From: JAICKN01 sp036489565
Lineage (GTDB): Bacteria; Acidobacteriota; Terriglobia; Terriglobales; Acidobacteriaceae
Direction of reading: 5' to 3'
Length of the DNA: 64,000 nt
NCBI GenBank assembly: GCA_036489565.1
Contig: DASXFN010000032.1
Span: 13,807 to 77,806, forward strand
Made by a program: the position numbers and the translations under genes
In this document: piece after piece, positions 40,856-50,072 of the stretch
How the letters are laid out: each line of letters opens with the position of its first letter
How positions within the stretch are numbered: the first letter of the stretch is position 1
The notes under the pieces: generated by a model
What the model was told of the DNA's origin: nothing
Seen by the model: only the letters and a program-made list of their open reading frames with translations
The model's database searches: none

Positions 40856-40925
40856 GTATGCAGTATAACGCCTCCAGCAACGTGTGTATGATCGGTGCCA
40901 TCACTTTTGAGGGCGCACAAATCTT

Positions 40926-41984
40926 ATGAATGCAATTCCAGTGGAAAGACCTCAATCTACGGGCGCGCCTCAGCAGCCCGATCCCATGCAACATCTCATG
41001 CAGTTCGCTTCCGGTTACGTCGTGTCATCGGTGTTGTGGGTAGCGGCGGAACTCAATATCGCGGATCTACTTAAAGACGGCCCGCGCCCGGTCAGTGAGC
41101 TTGCCACGGCCACCCAATCGAACGAAGACGCGCTGTATCGAGCATTGCGGTTGCTGGCCATGGTGGGAATTTTCGCCGAGACGCAGCCGCGCCACTTCGC
41201 CCTCACGCCACCCTCCGAATTGCTTCGCACCGACGTAAAAGGTTCCATGCGCGACATGGCCATCTGGATCGCCGATCCCATGCACTTCCGCATTGCGGGC
41301 GAGCTGCTGCACTCCGTGAAAACTGGCGAAACGACGATTGAACATGTAACTGGCAAAGGTTCCTTTGAAGTCTTCGCGAATGACCCGGTCGAGTTTGACC
41401 GCTTCCATCGCGCCATGACCACCATGAGCGCCATGGCGATTTATCCCGTGCTCGAGGTTTACGATTTCTCCGCATTCTCAACTATCGTGGACATCGCCGG
41501 CGGCCACGGTTTCGTTCTCTGCGAAATTTTGCGCAAGTATCCTAAGCTTAACGGCGTGCTTTTCGATCTCGCCGATGTCACCAAGGGCGCTGACCAGCGC
41601 ATCGCGCAACTCGGATTGAACTCCCGCTGCCGCACTGCCAGCGGAGATTTCTTCAAGTCCGTGCCTGAAGGCGGCGATCTTTATCTGATGAAGAACATTA
41701 TTCATGACTGGGACGATGACAAGGCGCAAGCCATCCTGCGCAACTGCGCCCGCGCGCTGCAAGGCAAGCCAAATGGAAGAGTAGTTTTGATCGAACTTGT
41801 GGTCCCGCCGGGCGGCGCTCCGCACTTTTCGAAGATCGTTGATATCGAAATGCTCTACTTCACCGGAGGCCGCGAGCGCACGGAGCAAGAGTACGCCGAA
41901 CTGTTTTCTAAATCTGGATTGCGATTGACGCGAGTGATTCCGACGAAGGCGCCTTACAGTGTGATTGAGGCGGAAGTGGGGTAG
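40926..41984 (+). CDS. SAM-dependent O-methyltransferase (family 2)
   Basis: A 352-residue enzyme of the acetylserotonin/hydroxyneurosporene O-methyltransferase type: N-terminal winged-helix dimerisation domain (YVVSSVLWVAAELNIADLLK, LYRALRLLAMVGIFAE), SAM motif TIVDIAGGHGFVLCEIL, VLFDLADV, GDLYLMKNIIHDWDDDKA with the catalytic His, and GGRERTEQEYAELFSKSGL. Substrate unknown; such enzymes methylate phenolic or polyketide hydroxyls. Single gene, divergent from miaB. Confidence 0.88.
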   Translation: MNAIPVERPQSTGAPQQPDPMQHLMQFASGYVVSSVLWVAAELNIADLLKDGPRPVSELATATQSNEDALYRALRLLAMVGIFAETQPRHFALTPPSELLRTDVKGSMRDMAIWIADPMHFRIAGELLHSVKTGETTIEHVTGKGSFEVFANDPVEFDRFHRAMTTMSAMAIYPVLEVYDFSAFSTIVDIAGGHGFVLCEILRKYPKLNGVLFDLADVTKGADQRIAQLGLNSRCRTASGDFFKSVPEGGDLYLMKNIIHDWDDDKAQAILRNCARALQGKPNGRVVLIELVVPPGGAPHFSKIVDIEMLYFTGGRERTEQEYAELFSKSGLRLTRVIPTKAPYSVIEAEVG

Positions 41985-42036
41985 GAAAGATTGAACCTTA
42001 ACGTCGAAGACGTACATAAGTCGTGAGTGAAATGTA

Positions 42037-42657
42037 ATGAATAAAGAAAATGTCATACAAGTCAAAACTAGAAAATATTTTGCTCTGTTGTTTTTTAACG
42101 CGGCGAAGGAATTTTTAGAATCCGCGAAGGCTGATTTTGCTGCACGACGATATTTAACAATATTGGCCAGTCAAAGGAGATTTCTTGAATATAGTCGACG
42201 GGCCGTATGGCTTTCGTACTTCGCTACAGAGGAAGAAGTAGTTTACGTTCAAAATAACCCGGACGCTAGAGATCCCAAGCCATTCCCTGAACTTCAAGAA
42301 ATCGATATTTTGATGAGACAGTTCGTCGGCATGGATGGCTTATCCGGTTTAGGGCTTCATGTTAACGATGAAGGAACAACATTTATGCAGTTGTTACACC
42401 AGTTTACGCATGGCGACATCCGATCAATTCAAACGCTGAATGCCGGATTTAAAGTGGATGGAGTGGGCAAGATTCTTGAACAAAATACTCGTGATTTGCG
42501 ATCCGTTGGTTGTTATGTAATCGCATGTAATCTAGATTTACCCAAAAAAACCCTCCAGTTTCAATTGTCTGCTATCACGAGCGAGACAGAACAAAAACAA
42601 CTATTAGCGAAGTTATACCAGCAATTTAAAGCTGGCATACCGGACATTCTTTCCTAG
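42037..42657 (+). CDS. AT-rich orphan protein
   Basis: A 206-residue protein of unknown family, mostly helical (FFNAAKEFLESAKADFAARR, FLEYSRRAVWLSYFATEEEV) with a middle phrase TFMQLLHQFTHGDIRSIQTL. Base composition is clearly more AT-rich than the genes around it, and it stands between the methyltransferase and a repeat cluster, so recent acquisition is likely. The HQFTHGD phrase is like AbiV/DUF-type helical proteins of abortive systems, only a suggestion. Confidence 0.6.
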   Translation: MNKENVIQVKTRKYFALLFFNAAKEFLESAKADFAARRYLTILASQRRFLEYSRRAVWLSYFATEEEVVYVQNNPDARDPKPFPELQEIDILMRQFVGMDGLSGLGLHVNDEGTTFMQLLHQFTHGDIRSIQTLNAGFKVDGVGKILEQNTRDLRSVGCYVIACNLDLPKKTLQFQLSAITSETEQKQLLAKLYQQFKAGIPDILS

Positions 42658-42830
42658 TCGGCGGGTGGCCCAGCCTTTCATTTTTCAAGTAACAAAGTTT
42701 CATACCTCAACTTCTGATTCAACCCAAATCTGAGTCCGACAGGGTATTCTCCACTTCCCCACCCTTTTCGCAACGAACGCGAAAAAGGGTGGGGCACCCA
42801 CATTGATTTAAGTATTTAGATTTTTGCGAA
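42658..42830. repeat. Dispersed repeat unit, copy A
   Basis: About 165 nt beginning GGGTGGCCCAGCCTTTCA and containing the palindrome 42757-42794 (CCCCACCCTTTTCGC and its complement). Copies occur at 42988-43155 and 43934-44100. Not coding. Confidence 0.75.
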
Positions 42831-42850
42831 GCGGCTTACGTAACGGGGTG

Positions 42851-42884
42851 CCCCGTCCTTTCGCGTTTTTTGCGAAGGGCGGGG
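42851..42884. repeat. REP palindrome (type 2)
   Basis: CCCCGTCCTTTCGCG and GCGAAGGGCGGGG form a nearly perfect hairpin. The same element bounds the RAYT gene at 44136-44169 and, inverted, at 44775-44808. Confidence 0.7.
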
Positions 42885-42885
42885 A

Positions 42886-42988
42886 CTTTATTCGGCCCGC
42901 GCCAAACGAACTGTAGGAAATACTCCGAGTTGCTCGCGGCGGCGGGCCGTCCAAAAAGATTCGATCTCAACTCCACAATTTTCACCCG
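42886..42988 (-). pseudogene. 3' remnant of a RAYT transposase
   Basis: This stretch is about 90% identical to the last 30 codons of the RAYT gene at 44173 (WTARRREQLGVFP region). Together with the unit before it, it is a truncated copy of the 3' flank and C-terminus of that element, lacking the rest of the gene. Confidence 0.7.
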
Positions 42989-43155
42989 GCGGGCGGCCCA
43001 GCCTTTTATTTCAAGTAGCACATTTTCAAACCGCAACTTCTGGTTCGGCCCAAAATCCGAGTCTGACACGAACAGCATCCACTTCCCTACCCTTTTCGCA
43101 ACAAAGGCGAAAAATGATAGGGCATCCACATTGAGGTTGGCATTTAGATTTTAGT
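42988..43155. repeat. Dispersed repeat unit, copy B
   Basis: Diverged second copy of the unit at 42658. Its palindrome (43085-43122) has CCCTA paired with TAGGG where the other copies have CCCCA with TGGGG, a paired change that keeps the stem. Confidence 0.7.
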
Positions 43156-43364
43156 AGGCGGATTTTTATTCAGGTTGCTATCTATTCAGGCTCCGCATCA
43201 GTCTACCTATTTTGGTTCAATGTCCATATCCCACGCTTATTGAAGCTGCTTACACGACGTGGCACCGGGCAGCCTTGGTTAAACTTGGTACGTGGAAAGA
43301 GTGGGCCATGCCACCCAAACTCTGAAAGCTGGACCGCGTAGAATAAGGGCAAATCAGGACGATC

Positions 43365-43934
43365 ATGAACCTCGAGTTCTTTTTTCATGTACTGACAATT
43401 GTGTGGGCCGTGGGTGAAGTCCTCATCGCCCTGTTCACAACAACGTTTCGAGGCAAAGGCAAGATACAAGATCACGGAACGCAGATCATTCTTTGGGTGG
43501 TTATTATTGCATCGCTCAGGATCGACGAGTGGATGCACAAATTTTTCCCGTTCGACATGCCGGGGAGTTATAGCTGGCTGCGGCCGGTGGCATTTGGGAT
43601 TTTCCTTCTCGGTTTGGGAGTTCGTGCCGCAGCAGTTGTTACTCTCGGCAGGGCCTTCAGCGCGAACGTAGCGATGCGCGCCGGGCAGCGGCTGCAGCGC
43701 AGCGGACTCTATCGCATAGTCCGTCATCCTTCCTATCTCGGTCTGGAACTGATTTTCCTGGCTTTTGCCCTTCACGCACGCACATGGGCCTGCTTTGCCG
43801 TTGTTCTGGTTCCGCCAACTCTGGCTTTGTTGTATCGCATTCATGTTGAAGAGACCGCGCTCCGCCTGGCTTTTGGAGCCGATTACGAAGACTACAGCCG
43901 AAACACAAAGCGGCTGATTCCGGGCGTCTATTGA
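43365..43934 (+). CDS. Isoprenylcysteine carboxyl methyltransferase-like membrane protein
   Basis: A 189-residue membrane protein of the ICMT/PEMT family. Four to five spans (FFFHVLTIVWAVGEVLIALF, LWVVIIASLR, LRPVAFGIFLLGLGVR, a hydrophobic pair before LALLYRI). The family's C-terminal signature is present: GLYRIVRHPSYLGLELIFLA, then RIHVEETALRLAFGADYEDY. Likely methylates a small molecule, lipid or cysteine; substrate unknown. It is bracketed by copies of the RAYT-associated repeat. Confidence 0.82.
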   Translation: MNLEFFFHVLTIVWAVGEVLIALFTTTFRGKGKIQDHGTQIILWVVIIASLRIDEWMHKFFPFDMPGSYSWLRPVAFGIFLLGLGVRAAAVVTLGRAFSANVAMRAGQRLQRSGLYRIVRHPSYLGLELIFLAFALHARTWACFAVVLVPPTLALLYRIHVEETALRLAFGADYEDYSRNTKRLIPGVY

Positions 43935-44100
43935 GGTGGGCGGGTGGCCCAGCCTTTCATTTTTCAAGTAGCACTGTTTCATACCTCGACTTCTGATTCG
44001 GTCCATCGGAGTCCGACAGAGTATCCTCCACTTCCCCACCCTTTTCGCAACAAACGCGAAAAAGGGTGGGGCACCCACATTGAGTTTGGTGTCCAGATCG
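43934..44100. repeat. Dispersed repeat unit, copy C
   Basis: Third copy, starting at the stop of the ICMT-like gene, with palindrome 44034-44071. It continues through the type-2 REP into the intact RAYT, showing the parent arrangement from which copy A derives. Confidence 0.75.
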
Positions 44101-44135
44101 TCCCACACTAATTGAAACTGCTACATGACGGGGTG

Positions 44136-44169
44136 CCCCGTCCTTTCGCGCATTTTGCGAAGGGCGGGG
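44136..44169. repeat. REP palindrome 3' of RAYT
   Basis: Hairpin CCCCGTCCTTTCGCG / GCGAAGGGCGGGG, 4 nt from the RAYT stop. Inverted counterpart of 44775-44808. Confidence 0.75.
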
Positions 44170-44172
44170 ACT

Positions 44173-44724
44173 TTATTCGGCCCGCGCCAAACGAACTGTA
44201 GGAAACACTCCGAGCTGCTCGCGGCGGCGGGCCGTCCACCAGGATTCGATCTCAACTCCACAATCTTCGCCGGTTGCATAATGGCGAGCACTGCTCCACG
44301 CCCATTTTTCGGGGCTGGTTACTAATCCCCGCTTCACTGGATTGTTGTGGATGTAGTCCAGCTTCTCCGTCCGCTTGTGCTCGCTCCAGATGTTGAAGTC
44401 GTAATAGCGCGCTTGCCAAAATGGGCTCTGGTTAGTCGGCGCACATAACTTCGCGCGTAACTCACGCGAAACGATTTGCTTCAACATCTGTAGAGCTACC
44501 GACAGAGTGCTTCGTTCCGGTTCGCTGATGAGCAAATGAACGTGCTCGGGCATGACGACATAACCGGCAACATAGAATCCATACCAGGCGCGGGTACGCT
44601 CTAACGTTTTCACAAATACGTCTCTGGCCGAGGGAGTTTTTAATAACGGAGCGCGGCTACGACAGCTAAAGGTGATGAAGTGCAGTTGGCGCGTCTGCTG
44701 ATAATGTTTCAGTCCCCAGGGCAT
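44173..44724 (-). mobile_element. REP-associated tyrosine transposase (RAYT)
   Basis: A 183-residue IS200-like Y1 transposase. MPWGLKHYQQTRQLHFITFS, GYVVMPEHVHLLISEPERS (HUH metal motif H-V-H) and NIWSEHKRTEKLDYIHNNPV, then KRGLVTSPEKWAWSSARHY, are typical of RAYTs. Bounded by inverted REP palindromes at 44136-44169 and 44775-44808, the expected genomic setting. RAYTs mobilise REP elements and are usually single copy and host-maintained. Reading frame intact. Confidence 0.88.
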
Positions 44725-44774
44725 TTGGGGAGATTACAAAATTACAGTGTAGAGAGTCTGTGACGGATGAACAT

Positions 44775-44808
44775 CCCCGCCCTTCGCAAAAAACGCGAAA
44801 GGACGGGG
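44775..44808. repeat. REP palindrome 5' of RAYT
   Basis: CCCCGCCCTTCGC and CGCGAAAGGACGGGG: exact reverse complement form of the element at 44136-44169, so the RAYT is framed by inverted REPs. Confidence 0.75.
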
Positions 44809-44862
44809 CACCCGCTTTTATTGAGCGAGCTTTCGGAAAGCGGTTTAGGCTGCGGAAATCTT

Positions 44863-45342
44863 TTACTCCGGGATGTAGGGGCCTCCGGGTACTCCCCAGT
44901 TCCAGGCGGGCATGGGGACCGAAGAGTCAGCTTTTGCGCCGGGCTCCAGATTTGAATTGATGACTGCCAATCTCGATCCCCACTCGAGATACGCGACCAG
45001 CGCGGAGCGAAACTCAGGATCGTCGGGCAGCTTCATTTCATCCGCACATTCAAGCAATAGGCCCACCCAGCGCCGCCGCTGAGGTTCAGTGATCTTCTTT
45101 CCGAAATGATGAGACAACATGTTTGCGTGCCCGCCGCGTTGCTCGGAATACTCCTTGGGACCTCCCAAAACCTCGCCCAGGAATTGCGCCACGTGATGGG
45201 GGTGCTCAGGCGGCATCTCAGCGAAAAGCGGACGAAGCAGTTCGTCCTGCAGAACACGTTCGTAGAAGCGCGCAATCAATGCGTCGAGAACCGGCATACC
45301 TTTCAGCCATTCATAAAGGGTCGGTACAGATTTATTCGGCAT
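44863..45342 (-). CDS. Group II truncated hemoglobin
   Basis: A 159-residue globin (trHbII). ATG 45342 is preferred because AAGGAA stands before it and the globin fold starts here; the frame open further upstream reads like non-coding. TLYEWLKGMPVLDALIARFY, YERVLQDELLRPLFAEMPPE, HPHHVAQFLGEVLGGP with the proximal His in the following FLGE/HANMLSHH region, and RWVGLLLECADEMKLPDD are family features. Binds heme and O2 or NO; extra Pro-rich tail MPAWNWGVPGGPYIPE. Confidence 0.85.
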   Translation of the reverse strand: MPNKSVPTLYEWLKGMPVLDALIARFYERVLQDELLRPLFAEMPPEHPHHVAQFLGEVLGGPKEYSEQRGGHANMLSHHFGKKITEPQRRRWVGLLLECADEMKLPDDPEFRSALVAYLEWGSRLAVINSNLEPGAKADSSVPMPAWNWGVPGGPYIPE

Positions 45343-45894
45343 AATTTCCTTAAGGAGAAGAGATCGGATGATATTTTCCCATTCCCGCCATCTCTTTCGC
45401 AACGAAGCCATAGCCTTGTCGCGCACTGCGTCTCCTGAGGCAGACGCAGTATCGCCGACGCAATCAGCCAACGCGCCCGAAGCAAATCCTCCTTTGCGAG
45501 ACATGCATAGCGGCGATGATCGATGCTCGGCGCGAGAAGGAGCGGGAAAAATAACGGCCAGCGTGGTCTTCGTGCCTCTAATCCAGAAACGCGATTTCAA
45601 TTTCGGGCTAGTGTTCCAGGTCTCGAAACAGCGGCAAGACCTGGGGCACCCCGGTTAAATCGCCTGATACTGGGTCTTTCTTCCTGAGGTAGCAATTTCT
45701 CTTCTGGCTGAGGGGCAAGCACGAGATATCGAAAGTAGCACAGGCGAGTTGCCCGCTGGCACGGGCAGGGACAGGCGTTTGCACGAAGGTTAGCTCCCCT
45801 TAGTGATGTAGATCGAACACACCCTTTTGCCGATACTTACGTTGGCCCGCAGACCGACCAGTCAGACCGGGCAATCCCAAAATTTGGAGACATT
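45343..45894. other. 552-nt intergenic region
   Basis: No convincing gene. It holds one palindrome, CCAGGTCT / AGACCTGG at 45616-45644, which has a partner after the next gene, and a GGAGAC ribosome site just before 45895. Open frames here lack natural protein composition. Confidence 0.5.
45616..45644. repeat. CCAGGTCT palindrome, copy 1
   Basis: Perfect 8-nt arms around a 13-nt loop; partner at 47447-47478 on the other side of the glycosidase gene. Confidence 0.65.
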
Positions 45895-47439
45895 ATGCAA
45901 AGGCAGATCGCCTTATTGCTATTGGTGTGTTCTTTTGCATTGCGGAGCGATGCGACCAGCACGGCGAAGGCGCCCGCGCCGGTTAAGGGCAGCGTGACTG
46001 TGTCCGCGCCCACGGCGAGATTATTTCTGTCATCTGTCCAATACGTGGCCAAGGCCACGACTACTTGCGCCAAGGGCGTGTCGGCGATGGGGATTTATAC
46101 CGCGCCTTATCAGTTGGCGTACGTGGTGAAGGGCAGCTCGTTGAAGACGACGCTGAAGCTGGCGCCGGGTAACTATGACACGGTTGTCCAGGAATGGGAC
46201 AACTGCAAGAGTTTCGCAAGGACCCATGTGACGGTGACGGTTGCCGCTCCGACGACTACATTGGCAGCACAGACGGCGAACAACACCAGTGCTGCAAATA
46301 ATTTTATTCAACAAACGAATGGCAATGCGGGCGCGAGCAACGTCAGCAAATCGGACATCCACTCGCTGCTGTATCCGGGTGCGAACACGCAGATTTATGC
46401 GGAGCTGCAACCGTGGTTTGGCGACAAGCGGCATATGCAGGTGGGCTACGTATCGTGGGACCCGGCGCAGGTGGAAAAGCAGATGGACGACATGCTTAGC
46501 CGCGGAGTGAATGGCGTGGTAATTGATTGGTATGGGCCGGCCGATCCGACCGAGCCGACGACGCTGGCGTGGCTGGCGGCGGCGGAAAATCATCCGGGCT
46601 TTAAAGTGCTTATTATGATCGATAAAGGCGCGGTGACGCTGAGCCCGTGTTCGGGATGCAATCCGCAGCAGACGATGATTTATTTGACCAATTACGTCTT
46701 ACAGCACTATGCGAATTCGCCCGCGTATGCCCGATGGAACGGCAGGCCCGTTATTACGCAGTTTGATCTGGATCTGCACTTTACTTTGAACTGGGCGGCG
46801 ATCCAGGCGGCGACCTCGCCTAACATCGCGTGGGTGTTCGAAAACAGCGGTGGATTCACGCATCCGGAGACGAGCGGAAGTTATTCGTGGATGAATGCGA
46901 CGTCCACGCAGTACGGGATGGATTATTTGACTCACTTCTACACGGCCGCCAACAAAGCGCCGCAACAGATGGCGTGGGGGGCGGGATACAAGGGCTTTAA
47001 CGACACGCTTGCATCGTGGTCCTTGAATCGTGTGGTAGGCCAGCAGTGCGGGCAGACGTGGCTGGACACTTTTGATAAGTTAAACAGCTACTACAACTCT
47101 TCAAAACAGATTGCCGCGCTGCAACTGGTGACCTGGAACGATTACGAAGAGGGGACGGAAATCGAGTCTGGGATCGATAATTGTTTGACCGTGAGCGCGG
47201 CGGCAGCGGGTTCCAGTTTGCAGTGGAAAGTGAGCGGGAACGAAAGCACTGTGGACCACTATGCGGTGTACTTCAGCGGAGACGGCCAGAACCTGCTTGA
47301 GCTGACGACTGTGCCAGTTGGAGTGCATTCGGTGAACTTGGGGTCCTACGGATTGAGCGATGGGAGTCTTTTGGTGGAGGCGGTGGGTAAGGCATCCATC
47401 AGGAACCAGATGTCCGGGTTGGTTAAGTTTGTGCAGTGA
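45895..47439 (+). CDS. Secreted GH71/GH99-like glycoside hydrolase
   Basis: A 514-residue protein with signal peptide MQRQIALLLLVCSFALRSDA. An N-terminal Ig-like module (GSVTVSAPTARLFLSSVQYV) and Ser/Thr/Asn linker precede a TIM-barrel: IYAELQPWFGDKRHMQVGYV, QMDDMLSRGVNGVVIDWYGP, KVLIMIDKG, VFENSGGFTH, and LQLVTWNDYEEGTEIE, the WND-x-EGT phrase of GH71/GH99-like enzymes. A beta-sandwich closes the protein. Likely cleaves an alpha-glucan or mannan outside the cytoplasm. Confidence 0.75.
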   Translation: MQRQIALLLLVCSFALRSDATSTAKAPAPVKGSVTVSAPTARLFLSSVQYVAKATTTCAKGVSAMGIYTAPYQLAYVVKGSSLKTTLKLAPGNYDTVVQEWDNCKSFARTHVTVTVAAPTTTLAAQTANNTSAANNFIQQTNGNAGASNVSKSDIHSLLYPGANTQIYAELQPWFGDKRHMQVGYVSWDPAQVEKQMDDMLSRGVNGVVIDWYGPADPTEPTTLAWLAAAENHPGFKVLIMIDKGAVTLSPCSGCNPQQTMIYLTNYVLQHYANSPAYARWNGRPVITQFDLDLHFTLNWAAIQAATSPNIAWVFENSGGFTHPETSGSYSWMNATSTQYGMDYLTHFYTAANKAPQQMAWGAGYKGFNDTLASWSLNRVVGQQCGQTWLDTFDKLNSYYNSSKQIAALQLVTWNDYEEGTEIESGIDNCLTVSAAAAGSSLQWKVSGNESTVDHYAVYFSGDGQNLLELTTVPVGVHSVNLGSYGLSDGSLLVEAVGKASIRNQMSGLVKFVQ

Positions 47440-47446
47440 GGAGATT

Positions 47447-47478
47447 CCCAGGTCTTGCAGAACGGCGCGAGACCTGGG
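47447..47478. repeat. CCAGGTCT palindrome, copy 2
   Basis: CCCAGGTCT and AGACCTGGG with a 14-nt loop, just after the glycosidase stop. Could also serve as transcription stop. Confidence 0.65.
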
Positions 47479-47530
47479 ACCCCTGCGGCGTTCGGTCGTC
47501 TCTAATGAATTGGTGAAATGGAATATGTGT

Positions 47531-47601
47531 TTCCTCAGGGGCTAAAGCCCGCTGTTTTGCGGATTTTAGCGGCACGACTGAAGTCGTGCCCTTCCCGAAA
47601 C
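47531..47601. repeat. GGGGCTAAAGCCC dispersed repeat, copy 1
   Basis: A 70-nt element with two hairpins, GGGGCTAAAGCCC and GGCACGACT-GA-AGTCGTGCC (47571-47590). A second copy is at 50073-50141. Not coding. Confidence 0.75.
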
Positions 47602-47713
47602 CATTTGCCTTGGTAAAACCATTGTCTTCCCAAATCAGCGCTTTTTCGAATCGGGGCCTTTCTTAACAGTGCACTTCTGCAATCTGATTTATCAGACGGC
47701 TTAGAATTCATTT

Positions 47714-49948
47714 CTACAAATCGAGTGCGACTACCTCGTGGTCCAGAATGGAGGGCACGGTGATGGTCAACTCTTCGTCATTATCATTGTGTTGCACGCG
47801 CGGCGTCTTTTCGGCGACCAGCAGGCGCACGGCTTTCTCTTTCATTCCGTGCGGAAGCCGGACTCTGACGGTTTGCTCGCCAACGGGAAAGAACTCCCGG
47901 TACGGGCCTTTCATGGTCATGGGATTGGTGAGGTTCACCAGATGAATGACGATCGCGTTCTGGTCGTGCCATGCAGTGACGTCCAGCAGACCAGGGCCTG
48001 TTACCTTCACCATTTGTTGTTCGCGCGTGGCCCAGTCGACTGTGTTGCGCAGCAGTTTGAAGTGGTCCAAGCAGAGTACTTCCCAGAAGGTGCGGTCTAT
48101 GTCCCAGGGAAAATACGCGACGCGGCCGGCGGACTTTTCTTTTGACGACAGATCGCGGAGATATACCTCGGAGATATTGGTGTGGGGTTGGCGCGGATAA
48201 ACTTTTTCCATGGGCAGATCCGGGTAGCTGGGAATCAATGTGATGGGCATCTGAGAAAACTTTTCGCGCGGTTCGACTTCCAGCCGCCACACGCCATTGA
48301 TGATTCGCGGAGCGTCTTCCAGTCCTTTGAATAGCGGATGGTGCGGCGTGGTCTCGTGCTCGAGGCGAAGATAAGAATTCAGCATCGGGCCCTGGCTGCG
48401 ACCGCTCCAGTTGACGGCGAATAGATCGGCGAGGCCGAAGTCTTTGCGGCGCACGCCCCACTCGTCGTAGAGGCTGGTTTCATAGGTGGCAATCAGATTG
48501 CCGCCATTTTTTACGAAGACGCGGAGCTGGTCGCATTGGGCGTCGCTCAGGGCGGCGATGTTGGGCAGGATGAGGGTTTTGAACCGACTGATGTGATCTG
48601 CGTCGAGCAGGCGGTCATGCACCATTTCAAATGGAATCCGCGCTTCGACGAGGGCTTGATACCAACCGAGGGCGTAGTCCTCCACTTTGGGCCGGGCGTC
48701 TGTGCCTCCGTAGAACCACGCGGTTTGCTGTGAATAGACGAGCGCCACTTGCGCAATGGGAATCTGGTGCTGCAGGTAGCGCTGGTTCTTTTCCGTCCAG
48801 ACAAAAATATCCTGCACGCCTTTGAGCCAGCGTTCGTCATGCAGAGTGCCGCTGAATTTGCTGAGCCAGGGGCGCATTCCGTTGGCGATGGCGTCGAGCA
48901 CCCAGATTCGGATTTCGGCGGGGCTCTGTACGCTGTCCTTCCAGCGATAGGCTTCTTCCAGGCCGACGCCGAAGAGTCCGGCAACTAGTTTGTTGCCGGC
49001 GGTGGCGCGATATTCTTTTGCCGTTTTGCCGATGGCCCAGGGCGGAGTGAGGCCGTGGCGAGCTTGACGGTCGGCGACAAGCAAAGGCACTTGCGCGCTG
49101 AGATGGACTGCGTCGAGAGAGTTTAGAGCGCCGCTTGTGTTGTTCGGGATGACGCACGAGTCGGGGTTGATCTTGAGAAGTTCTCTGTTCCAGAGTTGCA
49201 GCAGTTCCATGAGGCGTTGCTGACGCCAGAGACCGTAGGCGCGGCGCGCGAGGTCCTGCGGGTCGTCTGTACGCGGCAAGGCAAAGCCCGAGGCGGCGCG
49301 GAAATTCTGCTGGCAATGGATGCAGTAGCACTGGCCGGAGCCTTCCCAGCGGTTGAGGAAGATGCCATCCACGTGATAACGCGACATGATTTCTTTATGC
49401 ACGGCGGTCATGAACTCGAAGTTATAAGGGCCGTAGGCGCAGGTGACCCACATTTCAGGGGACGACCAGTGGCGGCGGGGATGGCCCTCGGCATCCACGG
49501 CGATCCAATCAGGGTGCGCGGCCTGGAGATCGTCGTAAGTAGCGTGCGGATCGGTGCGGGCGAGCACCGCCATGCCAAGTGCCCTGCATCCGGAGACGAG
49601 GTTGCCGAAGACATCGCGGTCGCCGAGCCATGTGCTGCGGTGGTGAAATGGAATTTGCGTTGGGTAATAGGCGACGCATCCGCCGGCGCTCAGGCACGCA
49701 CCCTCGCAATGCGTGCGCTTGAAGTAATCCAGCCAGAAATTGGGATCAAACTTGCCGGGGTCGTCTTCGACCAGGGTGAGTTCAGCCCAGCGCATGGGTT
49801 TTTCCGCCCAAGCGGGATGCGCCGGGAGCGGGATTGAGGGAGCTTCATCAGCGCGAAGCAAATTGGGGGTAAATTGCGCGAGCGTGACGGCAGCGCCGGC
49901 GGCGGTAGTGGTCTGCAAGAATTCCCTGCGAGTGTAGGGCGGCTTCAT
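47714..49948 (-). CDS. Tat-exported glycosidase-like protein
   Basis: A 744-residue protein with a twin-arginine leader (TRREFLQTTTAAGAAVTLAQ). A TIM-barrel of the alpha-amylase/GH42-like superfamily follows: WLDYFKRTHCEGACLSAGGC, ALGMAVLARTDPHATYDDLQ, GIFLNRWEGSGQCYCIHC (possible zinc Cys), then a beta-galactosidase-trimerisation-like domain (FKTLILPNIAALSDAQCDQL, RVFVKNGGNLIATYETSLYD) and a C-terminal beta sandwich. Substrate unknown; likely a plant or microbial polysaccharide fragment. Confidence 0.78.
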   Translation of the reverse strand: MKPPYTRREFLQTTTAAGAAVTLAQFTPNLLRADEAPSIPLPAHPAWAEKPMRWAELTLVEDDPGKFDPNFWLDYFKRTHCEGACLSAGGCVAYYPTQIPFHHRSTWLGDRDVFGNLVSGCRALGMAVLARTDPHATYDDLQAAHPDWIAVDAEGHPRRHWSSPEMWVTCAYGPYNFEFMTAVHKEIMSRYHVDGIFLNRWEGSGQCYCIHCQQNFRAASGFALPRTDDPQDLARRAYGLWRQQRLMELLQLWNRELLKINPDSCVIPNNTSGALNSLDAVHLSAQVPLLVADRQARHGLTPPWAIGKTAKEYRATAGNKLVAGLFGVGLEEAYRWKDSVQSPAEIRIWVLDAIANGMRPWLSKFSGTLHDERWLKGVQDIFVWTEKNQRYLQHQIPIAQVALVYSQQTAWFYGGTDARPKVEDYALGWYQALVEARIPFEMVHDRLLDADHISRFKTLILPNIAALSDAQCDQLRVFVKNGGNLIATYETSLYDEWGVRRKDFGLADLFAVNWSGRSQGPMLNSYLRLEHETTPHHPLFKGLEDAPRIINGVWRLEVEPREKFSQMPITLIPSYPDLPMEKVYPRQPHTNISEVYLRDLSSKEKSAGRVAYFPWDIDRTFWEVLCLDHFKLLRNTVDWATREQQMVKVTGPGLLDVTAWHDQNAIVIHLVNLTNPMTMKGPYREFFPVGEQTVRVRLPHGMKEKAVRLLVAEKTPRVQHNDNDEELTITVPSILDHEVVALDL

Positions 49949-50072
49949 GCAGACATGGTAACTGATGAATTTGCCGGGAGCGCCGGAGTGCGGCCACGTT
50001 GCCGGAGCGCAGCCCAGCGTCAGACGATTTTATTAGAAGCCATCCAGTCGTTAACCAGTGAATGAACCTGTG

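Noticed and set aside
42658..44100. Possible CRISPR array in the repeat cluster
   Set aside because: Repeats are 165-nt units with internal palindromes and irregular spacing, not short direct repeats with unique spacers; no cas genes.
45343..45600. N-terminal extension of the truncated globin
   Set aside because: No globin similarity, Ser/Ala/Arg-rich, and the internal ATG has a ribosome site.
45368..45658. 96-residue plus frame before the glycosidase
   Set aside because: Antisense to the globin 5' region, poor composition and overlaps a palindromic repeat.
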